DNA from: Paenibacillus lutimineralis
GTDB taxonomy: Bacteria > Bacillota > Bacilli > Paenibacillales > Paenibacillaceae
Reading direction: 5' to 3'
Assembly: GCF_003991425.1 (NCBI RefSeq)
Contig: NZ_CP034346.1
Coordinates: 3,943,501-4,007,500 of the forward strand
DNA: 64,000 nt
In this document: one piece after another, positions 47,649 through 58,300 of the stretch
Position numbering within the stretch: position 1 is the first letter of the stretch
Layout: each line of letters starts with the position of its first letter
Position numbers and translations under genes: made by a program
Notes under the pieces: generated by a model
What the model saw: only the letters and a program-made list of their open reading frames with translations
Database searches by the model: none
Told to the model about the DNA's origin: nothing

Positions 47649-48572
47649 CTAATTCGAATCGGGTAGAAATACCTTCACAGGAGTAATCGCCCCGGTCTCT
47701 TCCCCTATACGGAAAATGCCTAAAAATTGCTTGGCAGGACTGTATAGACGAATAACGTCCCCACGATTCGCTGACGGCTTGATAGCATAAGGAGAGATCC
47801 GCTGTCCTTGCAGGGCTGCCTGTACCTTCTCCTCTTGCACGATATGCGCGGGCAAATGCTGAACAGCCTGATCGATCGGCAACAGGTATGACTGCAAAGT
47901 TCCAGCTTGAACATGCTCAGCTACCTGTTCCAACGTAAGGCAATGCTCATCACGGATTCCGGCGGACATCGTTCGCTTAAGTCGAAGCATCGACGCAGGA
48001 ACACCTAAAGCCCGCCCGATGTCCACGCAGAGCGTTCGAATATAAGTGCCTTTGGAACAGAGCACGCGGAATGACAGTTCCGGATAGGCTAAATCCGGTT
48101 GATACGAGATCAGTTCCAGCTCATGAATCGTCACTTCACGTGCCTTGCGTTCTACAACCTTGCCCTCACGGGCCAGTTCATAGAGTCGCTTCCCATCCTG
48201 CTTCAATGCTGAATACATCGGAGGAACCTGTGATATCGTACCGTTGAATTGGGACAAGACTGCAGACACCTGCTCTTCATCTACAGAGACATGCTCGTCA
48301 CGCTCAATCACCGTTCCGGTCATATCCTCTGTATCAGTAGCAATGCCTAGCACGAGAGTGGCTTCATATTCCTTGGGCAATTCCTGCAAATATTCAACCA
48401 TTCTAGTTGCTCTTCCGAGGCATAGTGGCAAAACTCCGGTCACCGCTGGATCGAGCGTCCCTGTATGGCCGATCCGCTTCATCTTTAAAATGCCGCGCGC
48501 TTTGGCAACAACATCGTGTGAAGTGAAGCCAACCGGCTTGGCGATAGGGAGAATTCCTTCATATGATATCAT
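47649..48572 (-). CDS. truB: tRNA pseudouridine(55) synthase
   Basis: A 307-residue TruB that forms the T-loop pseudouridine. GILPIAKPVGFTSHDVV, the catalytic Asp in RIGHTGTLDPAVTGVLPL, KEYEATLVLGIATDTEDMTG, KGTYIRTLCVDIGRALG; a C-terminal PUA-like domain follows. ATG 48572 overlaps the nrnA stop by 4 bp, so the two are coupled. Confidence 0.97.
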   Translation of the reverse strand: MISYEGILPIAKPVGFTSHDVVAKARGILKMKRIGHTGTLDPAVTGVLPLCLGRATRMVEYLQELPKEYEATLVLGIATDTEDMTGTVIERDEHVSVDEEQVSAVLSQFNGTISQVPPMYSALKQDGKRLYELAREGKVVERKAREVTIHELELISYQPDLAYPELSFRVLCSKGTYIRTLCVDIGRALGVPASMLRLKRTMSAGIRDEHCLTLEQVAEHVQAGTLQSYLLPIDQAVQHLPAHIVQEEKVQAALQGQRISPYAIKPSANRGDVIRLYSPAKQFLGIFRIGEETGAITPVKVFLPDSN

Positions 48573-49546
48573 AACTGTAATTTCACCTGCTCCACAACAT
48601 GTGACACGATCTGTGCCAGATCCCCCTCGATCCGGGCTCCTGCCGCACGCACATGGCCGCCACCTCCGAAGCTCTGGGCAACCTCGGCCACATCTACCTT
48701 TCCAGCGGATCGAAGACTGACTTTCACGGCGCCTTCATGGATCACTTTGAACAGCATTCCGACTTCTACCCCTTGAATATTGCGAGGATAATTCACAATG
48801 CCTTCGAGGTCCTCATGGATAGCCCCAGTTACTCTCATATCCTCATCCTGAATCACTACCCAACTGATCTTGCCATCATCCGTGATCTGTAGCCCGTTCA
48901 ACGCTCTCGTCAAGAGCTTCAATTGTGGCAAGGTCATTTGTTCAAGTAGAAGCTCTGACAACCCTGGACCATCCACCCTGTATTCGAGCAGATCCGAAGC
49001 AATGGCCATCACCTTCGGCGTTGTGTTGGAATATCTAAATCCTCCGGTATCCGTTAACATTCCGGTGTAAATCGCTGTTGCGACCTCAAAATTCAACGGA
49101 ACCTCCATATATTTTAATAGATCATATAAAATCTCCGCGGTCGCAGCCGCCTCAGGCACAATTAAATTAACGGCACCGTATGCATCATTGGTTGGATGAT
49201 GATCAATATTCAAGATAAGGGCATCATCAGCGAACCATTCCGCAGTCCGACCAACTCGCTTAAAATCTGCGCAATCCACGCAAATGACATGGCTGAATTT
49301 AGTATCAAGCGGAACCTGTGAGAGATCTACAATCTGCTCAGCTTGCCATAAATAGCTCATACGGCGGGGAATCGGTCCCTCATTCACCATCGTATAATTT
49401 TTGCCTAAACAAGAGAGAAGCCAGCCCACTGCTAACGTGGAACTGACTGCATCTCCATCCGGCTGAATATGCGCTACGACCAGGAAATCGTCATGCTCCA
49501 TCAGGAATTGTTTAACCTGTTGGAACTCACGTTCTTTGGTTTGCAT
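48569..49546 (-). CDS. nrnA: DHH/DHHA1 phosphoesterase NrnA (oligoribonuclease, pAp phosphatase)
   Basis: A 325-residue nanoRNase that degrades 2-5-mers and pAp. DHH family motifs: VVAHIQPDGDAVSSTLA, VCVDCADFKR, LNIDHHPTND, MLTDTGGFRYSNT; the DHHA1 GGGHVRAAGARI motif is near the C-terminus. The position between rbfA and truB is common in Firmicutes. It is one of four RNA-decay enzymes in the window. Confidence 0.94.
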   Translation of the reverse strand: MQTKEREFQQVKQFLMEHDDFLVVAHIQPDGDAVSSTLAVGWLLSCLGKNYTMVNEGPIPRRMSYLWQAEQIVDLSQVPLDTKFSHVICVDCADFKRVGRTAEWFADDALILNIDHHPTNDAYGAVNLIVPEAAATAEILYDLLKYMEVPLNFEVATAIYTGMLTDTGGFRYSNTTPKVMAIASDLLEYRVDGPGLSELLLEQMTLPQLKLLTRALNGLQITDDGKISWVVIQDEDMRVTGAIHEDLEGIVNYPRNIQGVEVGMLFKVIHEGAVKVSLRSAGKVDVAEVAQSFGGGGHVRAAGARIEGDLAQIVSHVVEQVKLQL

Positions 49547-49605
49547 TGCCGTCTCCTTTAAGGGGTGAATCCAAAAGTTTTACGCCTTTTGAACCCACCT
49601 TGTTG

Positions 49606-49959
49606 TTAATTTTCGCCTTCTTCAGAAATTTCATCGAGCAGTTTCTCGATGCGGCTACCGTAAGCGATCGACTCGTCGATCTTGAAGATCAGCTCAGGTG
49701 TATGCCGCAATCTGATCCGCTTACCGATTTCGGTTCGCAAGAAACCAGTTGCTTTGTCTAACGCTTTGAGCGTATCTTTCTTCTGTTCTTCATCGCCAAA
49801 CACACTTAAATACACTTTTGCTTGCGATAAATCACTTGTCACATCGACGCCTGTCACCGTAACAAATCCAATGCGCGGATCCTTCAATTCACGCTGGATC
49901 ATCACGCTAAGTTCTTTCTTGATCTCTTCGCCTACCCGGCCGGTACGATTCTTAGCCAT
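49606..49959 (-). CDS. rbfA: Ribosome-binding factor A
   Basis: A 117-residue KH-like 30S maturation and cold-adaptation factor: [63 protein letters not shown] 49959 has AGGTG 6 bp upstream; the GTG at 49968 is part of that site. It follows infB by 15 bp. A short CCAAAAGTTTTACGCCTTTTG hairpin-like stretch lies just after the stop (about 49570-49590). Confidence 0.96.
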   Translation of the reverse strand: MAKNRTGRVGEEIKKELSVMIQRELKDPRIGFVTVTGVDVTSDLSQAKVYLSVFGDEEQKKDTLKALDKATGFLRTEIGKRIRLRHTPELIFKIDESIAYGSRIEKLLDEISEEGEN

Positions 49960-49974
49960 TGATGACACCTCACC

Positions 49975-52620
49975 TTACTTAGGTTCGACGGTTTCCATAA
50001 TAAATGCTTCGATCACGTCGCCCTCTTTAACATCGTGGTAATTGTCCAAGGTAATACCGCACTCATAGCCTTGAGCCACTTCCTTAGCATCATCCTTGAA
50101 GCGTTTGAGGGAATCGATCTTGCCCTCATACACCACGATGCCGTCGCGAATCAAGCGAGCTTCTGCCGAACGGGTAATCTTGCCGGAAGTAACCATACAA
50201 CCTGCAATCGTCCCGACCTTGCTAACCTTGAACGTATTTCTTACTTCAGCATGCCCGATAACCGCTTCTTTATAAACCGGATCAAGCATTCCCTTCATCG
50301 CCTGCTCAATCTCTTCGATGGCATTGTAAATGACGCGATGAAGTCTAATATCTACACTTTCTTGCTCTGCAGTCGCTTTAGTCTGACTATCCGGACGAAC
50401 GTTAAAGCCGATAACAATCGCGTTCGATGCCGCTGCCAAAATAATATCCGATTCGGTAATCGCTCCGGCACCGCTATGAATAATCTTCACGCGTACGCCT
50501 TCAACCTCGATCTTCTCAAGCGATCCCTTAAGAGCCTCAACCGAACCTTGGACGTCGGCTTTGATAATAACGTTCAGATCCTTAATCTCGCCTTCCTTGA
50601 TGTGGCGGAACAGGTCGTCAAGCGTAACGCGGGTATTTGCACCAAGCGAGGTTTGACGTTCGGTCGTTGCCCGTTTATCGGCGATCGAACGAGCCTTGCG
50701 CTCATCCTCAAACACCATGAACGGATCGCCAGCTTGCGGAACTTCATTCAGACCGGTAATTTCAATCGGCGTTGAAGGCCCCGCTTCCTTAATGCGGCGT
50801 CCTTTGTCATTCACCATGGCACGCACGCGGCCGAAGCAATTGCCGGCTACGAATGCATCCCCAACTTTAAATGTACCATGCTGCACGAGCACCCGTGCAA
50901 CCGGTCCGCGATTCTTATCAAGCTCAGCCTCAATGACTGCTCCACGGGCACGCTTGTTAGGATTTGCCTTATACTCGTTAACTTCTGCTACGAGAAGAAT
51001 CATCTCAAGCAGATCCTCAAGACCCATTCTTTGCTTGGCTGATACGTTTACGAAGATCGTATCTCCGCCCCATTCCTCTGGAACGAGTTCGTATTCGGTC
51101 AATTCTTGCTTCACCTTATCTGGATTAGCTTCTGGTTTATCGATCTTATTGACAGCGACGATAATCGGCAGGCCTGCAGCCTTGGCATGGTTAATCGCCT
51201 CAACGGTCTGCGGCATGACGCCGTCATCTGCAGCAACTACGATAATCGTAATATCCGTCAATTGCGCACCGCGAGCACGCATCGCTGTAAACGCTTCGTG
51301 ACCCGGTGTATCAAGGAACGAAATTTTCTTACCGTTAATTTCAACTTGATACGCGCCAATATGCTGAGTGATGCCGCCTGCTTCTCCACTGGACACATTC
51401 GTTGAGCGGATGGCATCAAGCAATGTCGTCTTACCGTGGTCAACGTGACCCATAATCGTAACGACTGGCGGACGTTCTTTCAAGTCTGCTTCATCATCGA
51501 CTTCCTCAACCGTCTCGAAGCGATCATCCTCAACAGGAATCTTCACTTCTACTTCTACCCCGAAGTCGCCGGCCAGTAGCAGGATCGTTTCAATATCAAG
51601 CTCCTGGTTGATTGCTGCCATGACGCCGAGCAGCATAAGCTTCTTAATTACTTCAGAAGCATCCTTATGCAGGAGCTTGGCCGCCTCACCAACGGTCATC
51701 GTGCCACGCACAATGATTTTCTTCGGTGTATTATCAATCTTCTCACGCGGAGGCTGTTGATTTCCACCTCTACCGCCCTTGCCGCCTCTGCCGCCACGAT
51801 TGTTTCTATATCCGCCTTGGCGATCATCGAAGCCCTTGGACTTATTATTGTTATTGTTATTGTTATTCGTGAATTTGCCTTTTTTGGCGCCTTGGTTCTG
51901 TCCATTGCTGCCATTATTGCCACGGTCATTGTTAAATGCGGGCTTCTCGCGGTCAAACTTCTTGCCACCCTTATCGGAACTAGACTGCGTTGAAGGAGCA
52001 GAAGTGCTGCGAGTTTGCTGTGATGAATTGGTACGTTGTTGTCCGCCACCTGCTTGCCCCTGAGGACGGCCTGATTGCTGGCCACGGTTCCCAGGTTGGT
52101 TCGAATTCTGCTGTGGACGTGAGCCTTGCTGCGGACGTGAGCCTTGCTGCGGACGTGAGCCTTGCTGGCTCCCCCCGTTAGAACGTTGACTTCTATCTTG
52201 TGACGCTGTATTGCTGCCTGTGGCAGATGGTCTATTGGAATTTGTTTTTGTATTCATGCTTACCTGCTTTTCTTGTTGATTTTTGTTATTACTTGTTACT
52301 TGATTCGTTGACGAAGCGTGGGCCTGGTTCCCATGATGATCAGATCCACTCTTCGCTGGTTCTGGCTTGGCGTTGGCTGAAGCCGGCTTAGACGAAGCCT
52401 CATTACGCCCGCCTCCATCACGTTTGGCTGCTGCATTACTCTTAATATCCTTGAAGAATTGTTCCACCTTCGTAACGGTATCATTCTCCATAACGCTCAT
52501 GTGATTGTTAACTGGGATATTAAGGCGCTTAAGAATGGTTATAATTTCCTTGCTGCTCATATTAAGTGACTTCGCATATTCATAGACTCTGAGTTTATCT
52601 TTGTTCTCTTGTTTACTCAA
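49975..52620 (-). CDS. infB: Translation initiation factor IF-2
   Basis: An 881-residue GTPase that delivers fMet-tRNA to the 30S subunit. The N-terminal IF2N domain ([20 protein letters not shown]) is followed by about 230 residues of low complexity rich in Gln, Asn, Ser, Gly and Arg, a second IF2N ([20 protein letters not shown]), the G domain ([39 protein letters not shown]), then domains II-IV. Starts at TTG 52620, overlapping ylxQ by 8 bp. The linker holds an in-frame 18-bp DNA repeat and an Asn run. Confidence 0.97.
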   Translation of the reverse strand: MSKQENKDKLRVYEYAKSLNMSSKEIITILKRLNIPVNNHMSVMENDTVTKVEQFFKDIKSNAAAKRDGGGRNEASSKPASANAKPEPAKSGSDHHGNQAHASSTNQVTSNNKNQQEKQVSMNTKTNSNRPSATGSNTASQDRSQRSNGGSQQGSRPQQGSRPQQGSRPQQNSNQPGNRGQQSGRPQGQAGGGQQRTNSSQQTRSTSAPSTQSSSDKGGKKFDREKPAFNNDRGNNGSNGQNQGAKKGKFTNNNNNNNNKSKGFDDRQGGYRNNRGGRGGKGGRGGNQQPPREKIDNTPKKIIVRGTMTVGEAAKLLHKDASEVIKKLMLLGVMAAINQELDIETILLLAGDFGVEVEVKIPVEDDRFETVEEVDDEADLKERPPVVTIMGHVDHGKTTLLDAIRSTNVSSGEAGGITQHIGAYQVEINGKKISFLDTPGHEAFTAMRARGAQLTDITIIVVAADDGVMPQTVEAINHAKAAGLPIIVAVNKIDKPEANPDKVKQELTEYELVPEEWGGDTIFVNVSAKQRMGLEDLLEMILLVAEVNEYKANPNKRARGAVIEAELDKNRGPVARVLVQHGTFKVGDAFVAGNCFGRVRAMVNDKGRRIKEAGPSTPIEITGLNEVPQAGDPFMVFEDERKARSIADKRATTERQTSLGANTRVTLDDLFRHIKEGEIKDLNVIIKADVQGSVEALKGSLEKIEVEGVRVKIIHSGAGAITESDIILAAASNAIVIGFNVRPDSQTKATAEQESVDIRLHRVIYNAIEEIEQAMKGMLDPVYKEAVIGHAEVRNTFKVSKVGTIAGCMVTSGKITRSAEARLIRDGIVVYEGKIDSLKRFKDDAKEVAQGYECGITLDNYHDVKEGDVIEAFIMETVEPK
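51842..51868. repeat. Trinucleotide repeat encoding a poly-Asn run in infB
   Basis: Repeated ATT/GTT triplets on the plus strand encode eight consecutive Asn residues in the IF-2 linker. Confidence 0.75.
52111..52164. repeat. 18-bp in-frame tandem repeat in infB
   Basis: Three copies of CTGYGGACGTGAGCCTTG (52111, 52129, 52147; the last two identical) encode QGSRPQ three times. Copy changes keep the frame, so length variation is tolerated. Confidence 0.85.
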
Positions 52621-52936
52621 TATACTCCACCTCCGGCGTTTTCTCGATTTCTTCTCGAATCATATCGGCAAACCCTTGATCCGTCAGTGCTATTACGACC
52701 CGCTCTGGTTTTCCAATACTTGAACCAAGGCGGATCCGATCCGGCCCGATGATCAAAGGGACTTTGTATGTGCCGCATTTATCGCGGAATTTCTTGTGGG
52801 TATTATTTGAAGCGTCCCCCGCAACGATAACCAGTTTGGCCTCCCTGGACCGAATGGCTTTCATTACGATCTCATCACCGGTCACCAACTTGCCAGCACG
52901 CATTGCCAGGCCAAGCCGGGACAACATTTTACTCAT
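52613..52936 (-). CDS. ylxQ: YlxQ, L7Ae-type ribosomal-like RNA-binding protein
   Basis: A 107-residue L7Ae/L30e-fold kink-turn binding protein: [60 protein letters not shown]. Start ATG 52936 with GAGGAAG upstream; it overlaps rnpM by 8 bp and infB by 8 bp. The role in vivo is not settled. Confidence 0.93.
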   Translation of the reverse strand: MSKMLSRLGLAMRAGKLVTGDEIVMKAIRSREAKLVIVAGDASNNTHKKFRDKCGTYKVPLIIGPDRIRLGSSIGKPERVVIALTDQGFADMIREEIEKTPEVEYIE

Positions 52937-53246
52937 CGCTATCTTCCTCTTCCTGCTCCTGGCTAAGATGGAACTCATCCTCGATCGCCAGGAAATCATG
53001 GGCCAACTGTTCGTAGACCTCTGCTCCTACCGTAGCCTTCAAGGCACGATCCAGCGCGCGGTTCTTATGGGCGAGCTTAAAGCAAGCAACCTGTCCGCAA
53101 AGATAAGCACCACGCCCCGATTTTTTGCCAGTCAGATCAATCGAAACCTCACCCTCTGGTGAACGAACGACGCGAATCAACGATTTTTTCGGCATCATTT
53201 GCTGGCAAGCTACGCATTTGCGCATTGGTATTTTTTTAGCTTTCAT
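52929..53246 (-). CDS. rnpM: YlxR/RnpM (DUF448), RNase P modulator
   Basis: A 105-residue protein with the DUF448 signature PMRKCVACQQMMPKKSLIRV and GRGAYLCGQVACFKLAHKNR; the C-terminus is an acidic tail (EQEEEDSDE). The B. subtilis protein has been reported to bind RNase P RNA. ATG 53246 follows GGGGGG. It lies downstream of nusA but is separated by 355 bp holding repeat copy A. Confidence 0.93.
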   Translation of the reverse strand: MKAKKIPMRKCVACQQMMPKKSLIRVVRSPEGEVSIDLTGKKSGRGAYLCGQVACFKLAHKNRALDRALKATVGAEVYEQLAHDFLAIEDEFHLSQEQEEEDSDE

Positions 53247-53299
53247 TTCAAGCCCCCCATACATACTCCCGGTTATGCCTATATCTCTTTAAAGAGGTT

Positions 53300-53583
53300 G
53301 TTCAAAAAAGTCCTACTTTGATAAGAAAACCTGATCGAAGCCAATTCAAGGATGAGCGACCGCGATTCAAAGGTAGGTTTTCTTGCGATATAGAATTTCA
53401 TCAGCTTCGCTGATAATTTATAAATTCTATATCTAACACGAAGTAACACTGAATGCGTATTCGACATCGAATTTTGAATTCAGCCCGGCCTTCCGATGCT
53501 AACGTACCCAAAGCGTACGCTCCGCTTCTTTCGTTCCAAGCCTCATCCAACCTTCTCGGTGCTGATAGTCTGACTTTTTGAAC
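53300..53583 (+). repeat. GTTCAAAAAGTC dispersed repeat, copy A (longest copy)
   Basis: 284 bp with inverted ends GTTCAAAAAAGTC and GACTTTTTGAAC. Modules in order: left end; stem AAGAAAACC (53323) / GGTTTTCTT (53376); stem GATATAGAATTT (53387) / AAATTCTATATC (53433) with inner ATCAGC/GCTGAT; then GAAGTAACACTGAA, ATTCGACAT, TTGAATTCA; then CAACCTTCTCGGTGCTGA and the right end. No transposase frame. It lies inside the nusA operon between nusA and rnpM, in the opposite orientation to transcription. MITE-like; no clear target duplication. Confidence 0.85.
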
Positions 53584-53601
53584 TTGAGCTGCTAACAAAT
53601 A

Positions 53602-54699
53602 TTAATCTATAGATATAGAGTCCTGCGGCATTTCATCCTGCTCGGTCTTCTCTCTACCGAACTCTTCCTCTGCCTGGGTCTCACTCTTAATATCGATCTT
53701 CCAGCCTGTCAGCTTAGCAGCAAGTCTCGCATTCTGCCCCTTAATGCCGATCGCCAGCGAGAGCTGATAATCCGGTACAATAACACGAGCCATCTTCTCA
53801 GCCTCGAACACTTGTACCTCCAGCACCTTGGAAGGGCTAAGTGCATTAGCTACATACTCCTCAATATTGTCGGAATAGCGTACGATGTCGATCTTTTCCC
53901 CATGAAGTTCGTTCACAATCGTCTGCACGCGTGTACCCTTCGGACCAACACAAGAGCCGACCGGATCTACTTCACTATTGCGGGAATAGACAGCGATCTT
54001 CGAACGGAATCCAGCTTCGCGAGCAACAGAACGAATTTCAACTACGCCATCGAAAATCTCAGGAACTTCCAGCTCGAACAAACGCTTCAACAAACCAGGA
54101 TGCGTACGGGATAACAAGATTTGCGGCCCTTTGGTTGTATTCTCAACCTTTGTAATATACGCTTTGATCCGGTCGCCGTGCTTGAACTTCTCACCAGGCA
54201 TTAATTCATTCAGTGGAAGATGCGCTTCAATCTTGCCAAGGTCGACATAGACATTACGCAGATCCTGACGCTGTACGATACCTGTAACGATATCCTCTTC
54301 CTTCTCGACAAAAGCGTTATAGATCAGTCCACGCTCCGCTTCACGAATACGTTGGGTTACCACCTGCTTCGCCGTCTGCGCCGCGATCCGTCCGAAATCT
54401 CTAGGCGTTACTTCAATTTCCGCTACATCGTCCAGTTGGAAGCTAGGGTTGATCTCGCGTGCTGAATGCAGCGAAATTTCTGTGCGAGGATCGAGAACTT
54501 CTTCAACAATGAGCTTGCGCGCAAATACTCTAATAGATCCCGTATGACGATTCATATCTACACGAACGTTCTGCGCCGTATTAAAATTCCGTTTATAGCT
54601 GGAGATCAGTGCTGCTTCAATAGCTTCAAACAATATATCTTTGCTGATCCCTTTTTCCCTTTCCAAATCATTCAAGGCTTCGATAAAATCCATACTCAT
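53602..54699 (-). CDS. nusA: Transcription termination/antitermination protein NusA
   Basis: A 365-residue NusA: N-terminal RNA polymerase-binding domain (MDFIEALNDLEREKGISKDI), S1 domain (IVTGIVQRQDLRNVYVDLG), KH1 (GSCVGPKGTRVQTIVNELHG) and KH2 (SLAIGIKGQNARLAAKLTGW), and a short acidic tail without the proteobacterial AR repeats. Standard for Firmicutes. It is the second gene after rimP. ATG 54699, with GGGGGAACTCGAGG upstream. Confidence 0.97.
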   Translation of the reverse strand: MSMDFIEALNDLEREKGISKDILFEAIEAALISSYKRNFNTAQNVRVDMNRHTGSIRVFARKLIVEEVLDPRTEISLHSAREINPSFQLDDVAEIEVTPRDFGRIAAQTAKQVVTQRIREAERGLIYNAFVEKEEDIVTGIVQRQDLRNVYVDLGKIEAHLPLNELMPGEKFKHGDRIKAYITKVENTTKGPQILLSRTHPGLLKRLFELEVPEIFDGVVEIRSVAREAGFRSKIAVYSRNSEVDPVGSCVGPKGTRVQTIVNELHGEKIDIVRYSDNIEEYVANALSPSKVLEVQVFEAEKMARVIVPDYQLSLAIGIKGQNARLAAKLTGWKIDIKSETQAEEEFGREKTEQDEMPQDSISID

Positions 54700-54740
54700 T
54701 TGCCTCGAGTTCCCCCTTTCATAATCCTATATAAGTGTTG

Positions 54741-55202
54741 TTAAAAAATAATCGCCAATCTGGCGCTAGCAACTTTACTATACGATACGGCATGTTTCTG
54801 CTTGCCGATTTCAATGACGAGCTCGTCATTCTCAAAAGAGAGAAGGCGTCCCTCAAATTCCTTCAGGCCATTCACCGGCTCGTATGTAGTGACAAATACA
54901 TCCTTGCCTACGGCTTTGACTATATCGTCCGCTTTCTTCAACGGCCGCTCCGCACCAGGCGAGGAGACTTCAAGGAAGTACGCGGATGGGATCGGATCAT
55001 TCTCATCCAGCTTCTCGCTGAGATATTCGCTGATCCGGCCGCAGTCATCAATGTCGATGCCGCCGTCCTTGTCAACGAAGACACGCAAAAACCAATTGCT
55101 GCCTTCCTTTACATATTCAATATCAACCAATTCAAAGCCGTTCTCCTCGAGATAAGGCATTACCATCTGTTCTACGGCCGCTTTGATTTTCGGTGTGCTC
55201 AA
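54741..55202 (-). CDS. rimP: Ribosome maturation factor RimP
   Basis: A 153-residue 30S biogenesis factor: [63 protein letters not shown] 55202 is the start, with GGAGGTAATG upstream. First gene of the nusA operon; the leader carries a strong hairpin. Confidence 0.96.
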   Translation of the reverse strand: MSTPKIKAAVEQMVMPYLEENGFELVDIEYVKEGSNWFLRVFVDKDGGIDIDDCGRISEYLSEKLDENDPIPSAYFLEVSSPGAERPLKKADDIVKAVGKDVFVTTYEPVNGLKEFEGRLLSFENDELVIEIGKQKHAVSYSKVASARLAIIF

Positions 55203-55245
55203 GAGTACATTACCTCCATCAATTGTTTCCTGTATACCAAAGAGT

Positions 55246-55269
55246 AAAGAGTGGGTTTCCCCACTCTTT
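55246..55269 (-). promoter_or_regulatory. Leader hairpin of the rimP-nusA operon
   Basis: AAAGAGTGGG / CCCACTCTTT, 10 bp with a 4-nt loop, between the promoter and rimP, followed by ACTCTTTGG. It could attenuate the operon (NusA is a termination factor) or end polC transcription. Confidence 0.5.
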
Positions 55270-55303
55270 AGACAACGTTTCTATCTCCATGATTACCAAA
55301 AAA

Positions 55304-55332
55304 ATTATAACATAGTCTGGTAATAGTGACAA
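55304..55332 (-). promoter_or_regulatory. Sigma-A promoter of the rimP-nusA-infB operon
   Basis: Minus-strand TTGTCA (55327-55332), 17 bp, TATAAT (55304-55309), with TGT before the -10. It lies just past the polC stop. Confidence 0.8.
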
Positions 55333-55369
55333 GTAAAACACCTTTACCACCCTTAGTCCTATCCTTTGG

Positions 55370-58300
55370 TTAGAACAAGGAAAGCTGATTGCTCTCCGGC
55401 AAATCGCGGAAACAGCCCAGCGAGCCGAGCAACTCAATGATGGTCTTACTTGCTTTGGATCTCTGCTGGAAATCTTCCACGGAGAGGAATTCCCCTGCTT
55501 CCTTCGCCGCAGCAATGTTCCGCGCCGCATTCTCCCCTATCCCTGCCAAAGCAGCAAACGGAGGAATCAGAGCATCGCCATCCACAATAAAGCGAGTTGC
55601 ATCAGAACGGTACAGATCGATCGTCTTGAATCGGAAACCACGCGCCGTCACCTCAAGCGCCATCTCCAGAATCGGCAGCATCGCTTTCTCCTTCGGCAGT
55701 GCCTGGAAGCCCTTCTGCTCGATCTCCTCGATCTTGCGGTATATCGCTTCATATCCTTGGCAGCATAACTCAATATCGAAATCTTCACCACGGACCGAGA
55801 AATAAGTCGCGTAGAACTCGATCGGATAATATAGCTTGAAGTAAGCGGTACGCACCGCCGAAATAACATAAGCGGACGCGTGCGCCTTCGGAAACATGTA
55901 CTGGATCTTAAGACAGGAATCAATGTACCACTGTGGCACCTTGCACTTTTTCATCTCATCAATCCATTCCGGTGTCAGTCCTTTACCCTTACGAACGCTT
56001 TCCGTAATTTTAAAGGCCAACCCGGCATCCATTCCCGCTTTGTAAATCAGGAACAGCATAATATCATCCCGACAGCCAATTACCGTCTTAATGTTGCATG
56101 TGCCATTCTTGATCAATTCCTGGGCATTGCCCAGCCAAACGCCAGTACCGTGGGACAATCCGGAAATCTGCAGCAAATCCGCGAACGAAGATGGCTGTGA
56201 TTCGACAAGCATCTGGCGTACGAACTTGGTCCCCATCTCGGGAACCCCGTAAGTTGCGACTGGAGTGCGAATTTGCTCCGGAGCAACTCCCAGCGATTCC
56301 GTCGAGTTGAACATACTCATAACCTTCGGATCATTCATCGGGATCGTCGTTGGATCGATCCCGGTCAAATCCTGCAGCATCCGCATCATTGTCGGATCAT
56401 CGTGGCCCAGAATATCGAGCTTGAGCAAGTTGGCTTCAAAAGCATGATAATCGAAGTGAGTCGTCTTCCATTCCGCGCCCGTATCATCAGCCGGATATTG
56501 TACAGGTGTAACATCTTCGACTTCAATATAGTCAGGTACGACGACGATCCCGCCTGGATGCTGGCCTGTACTACGCTTCACACCAGTACATCCGGCCGCC
56601 AGCCTGTTCAGCTCGGCACTACGCCAATGCTTATGATGCTCTTCTTCGTACTTCTTCGTAAAGCCAAACGCAGTCTTCTCCGCTACTGTACCGATCGTAC
56701 CCGCGCGGAATACGTTCTTCTCGCCAAAGATAACCTTCGTGAAATTGTGAGCCTCCGGCTGATATTCCCCGGAGAAGTTAAGATCTATATCGGGGACTTT
56801 ATCGCCTTTAAAGCCAAGGAAGGTCTCGAAGGGAATATCCTGCCCCTCTCCCTTCAGCGGCTGACCGCACTTCGGGCAATCCTTCGCAGGAAGGTCGAAG
56901 CCACTCGGTACGCTACCATCTAGGAACCATTCACTATGCTTGCATTCCGAATTACGGCACATATAATGAGCCGGAAGCGGATTAACCTCGGATATACCGA
57001 GGAAGGTAGCCACGACCGAGGAACCAACCGAACCCCGTGAACCTACGAGATAGCCATCCTGATTGGATTTCTTAACGAGTTTTGCCGAGATCAGATAGTT
57101 GGCCGAGAACCCGTATTTGATAATCGGTTCGAGTTCTTTCTCCAACCGCTTGATGACCACTTCAGGCAGATCCTCCCCATACATGGAGCGTGCTGTATTG
57201 TAACAAGTTGAGCGGATTTCTTCGTCCGCCCCATCAATAATCGGCGTGAACAGCTTGTCCGGGAATAATTCGAGCTCCTCGAAGGAATCCGCTAGATTTG
57301 CCGTATTTGTCACGACAACCTCATAGGCTTTGTCCTTACCGAGAAATTCAAATTCAGCCAGCATCTCGTCCGTCGTACGGAAATGGGCATCCGGCTTGCG
57401 GAGATCCTTCAGTGGACTGAATCCGGTAATGCCATGGATCGTAATATCTCGGAAAATTTTATCCCTTGGCTCAAGGTAGTGGGCATTTCCGGTAGCGATG
57501 ACTGGCTTGCCTAGCTTGAATCCAATCTCAACCACTTTGCGAATCGCCGTCTTCAATTCCTCAACACTGCCAACCAGGCCTTTATCGACGAGATGCAAAT
57601 ACATCGTTAATGGCTGGATCTCCAGCACATCGTAAAATCCGGCAACTTCCTCAGCTTCTTCGACCGTCTTATTCAGTACAGCCTCGAAGAACTCGCCTTT
57701 TTCACAGCCCGAGATGACAAGTAGACCCTCGCGCATTGCAGTCAGCTTCGATTTCGGGATACATGGAACCCGCTTGAAATACTCTGTATGCGACATAGAG
57801 ATCAGCTTGAACAGATTCTTCTTGCCGGTCATATTCAAGGCATAGATTCCGCAATGGAACGGACGGGTATTGGACAGATCCTTACCGACTCGGTCGTTCA
57901 GGCGATCGAGCGTAGTCATTCTCTCCTGCGTAACAGCGTCCTCAATCAGCCCGATTAATACACCGGCAAGCGCTACGGTATCGTCGATTGCACGGTGGTG
58001 ATTTTCCAATGAAACTTTGTATTTCGACGCCAGAGTGTTCAATCTATGATTTTTCAAACTCGGGTGAATCAACCGTGCCAGCTCCAGTGTATCTAGAACC
58101 GGGTTGACTATAGGCGGTCTCCCAAGCTCTTTCAGCTTGGCATTTACAAAATCAACGTCGAAGCGAGCATTATGGGCGACCAGTACCGCATCTCCAGCGA
58201 ATTTTATGAATTCATCCAGTACCTGATCAACCTCTGGCGCGCCCTTTACCATGTCGTCATTAATGTTCGTCAATTGCTGAATATGATATGGAATAAGTTC

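Noticed and set aside
49560..49598. Collapsed copy of the GTTCAAAAAGTC repeat after rbfA
   Set aside because: CCAAAAGTTTTACGCCTTTTGAAC is a short hairpin with weak end similarity but lacks the CTCGGTGCTGA block seen in copy E.
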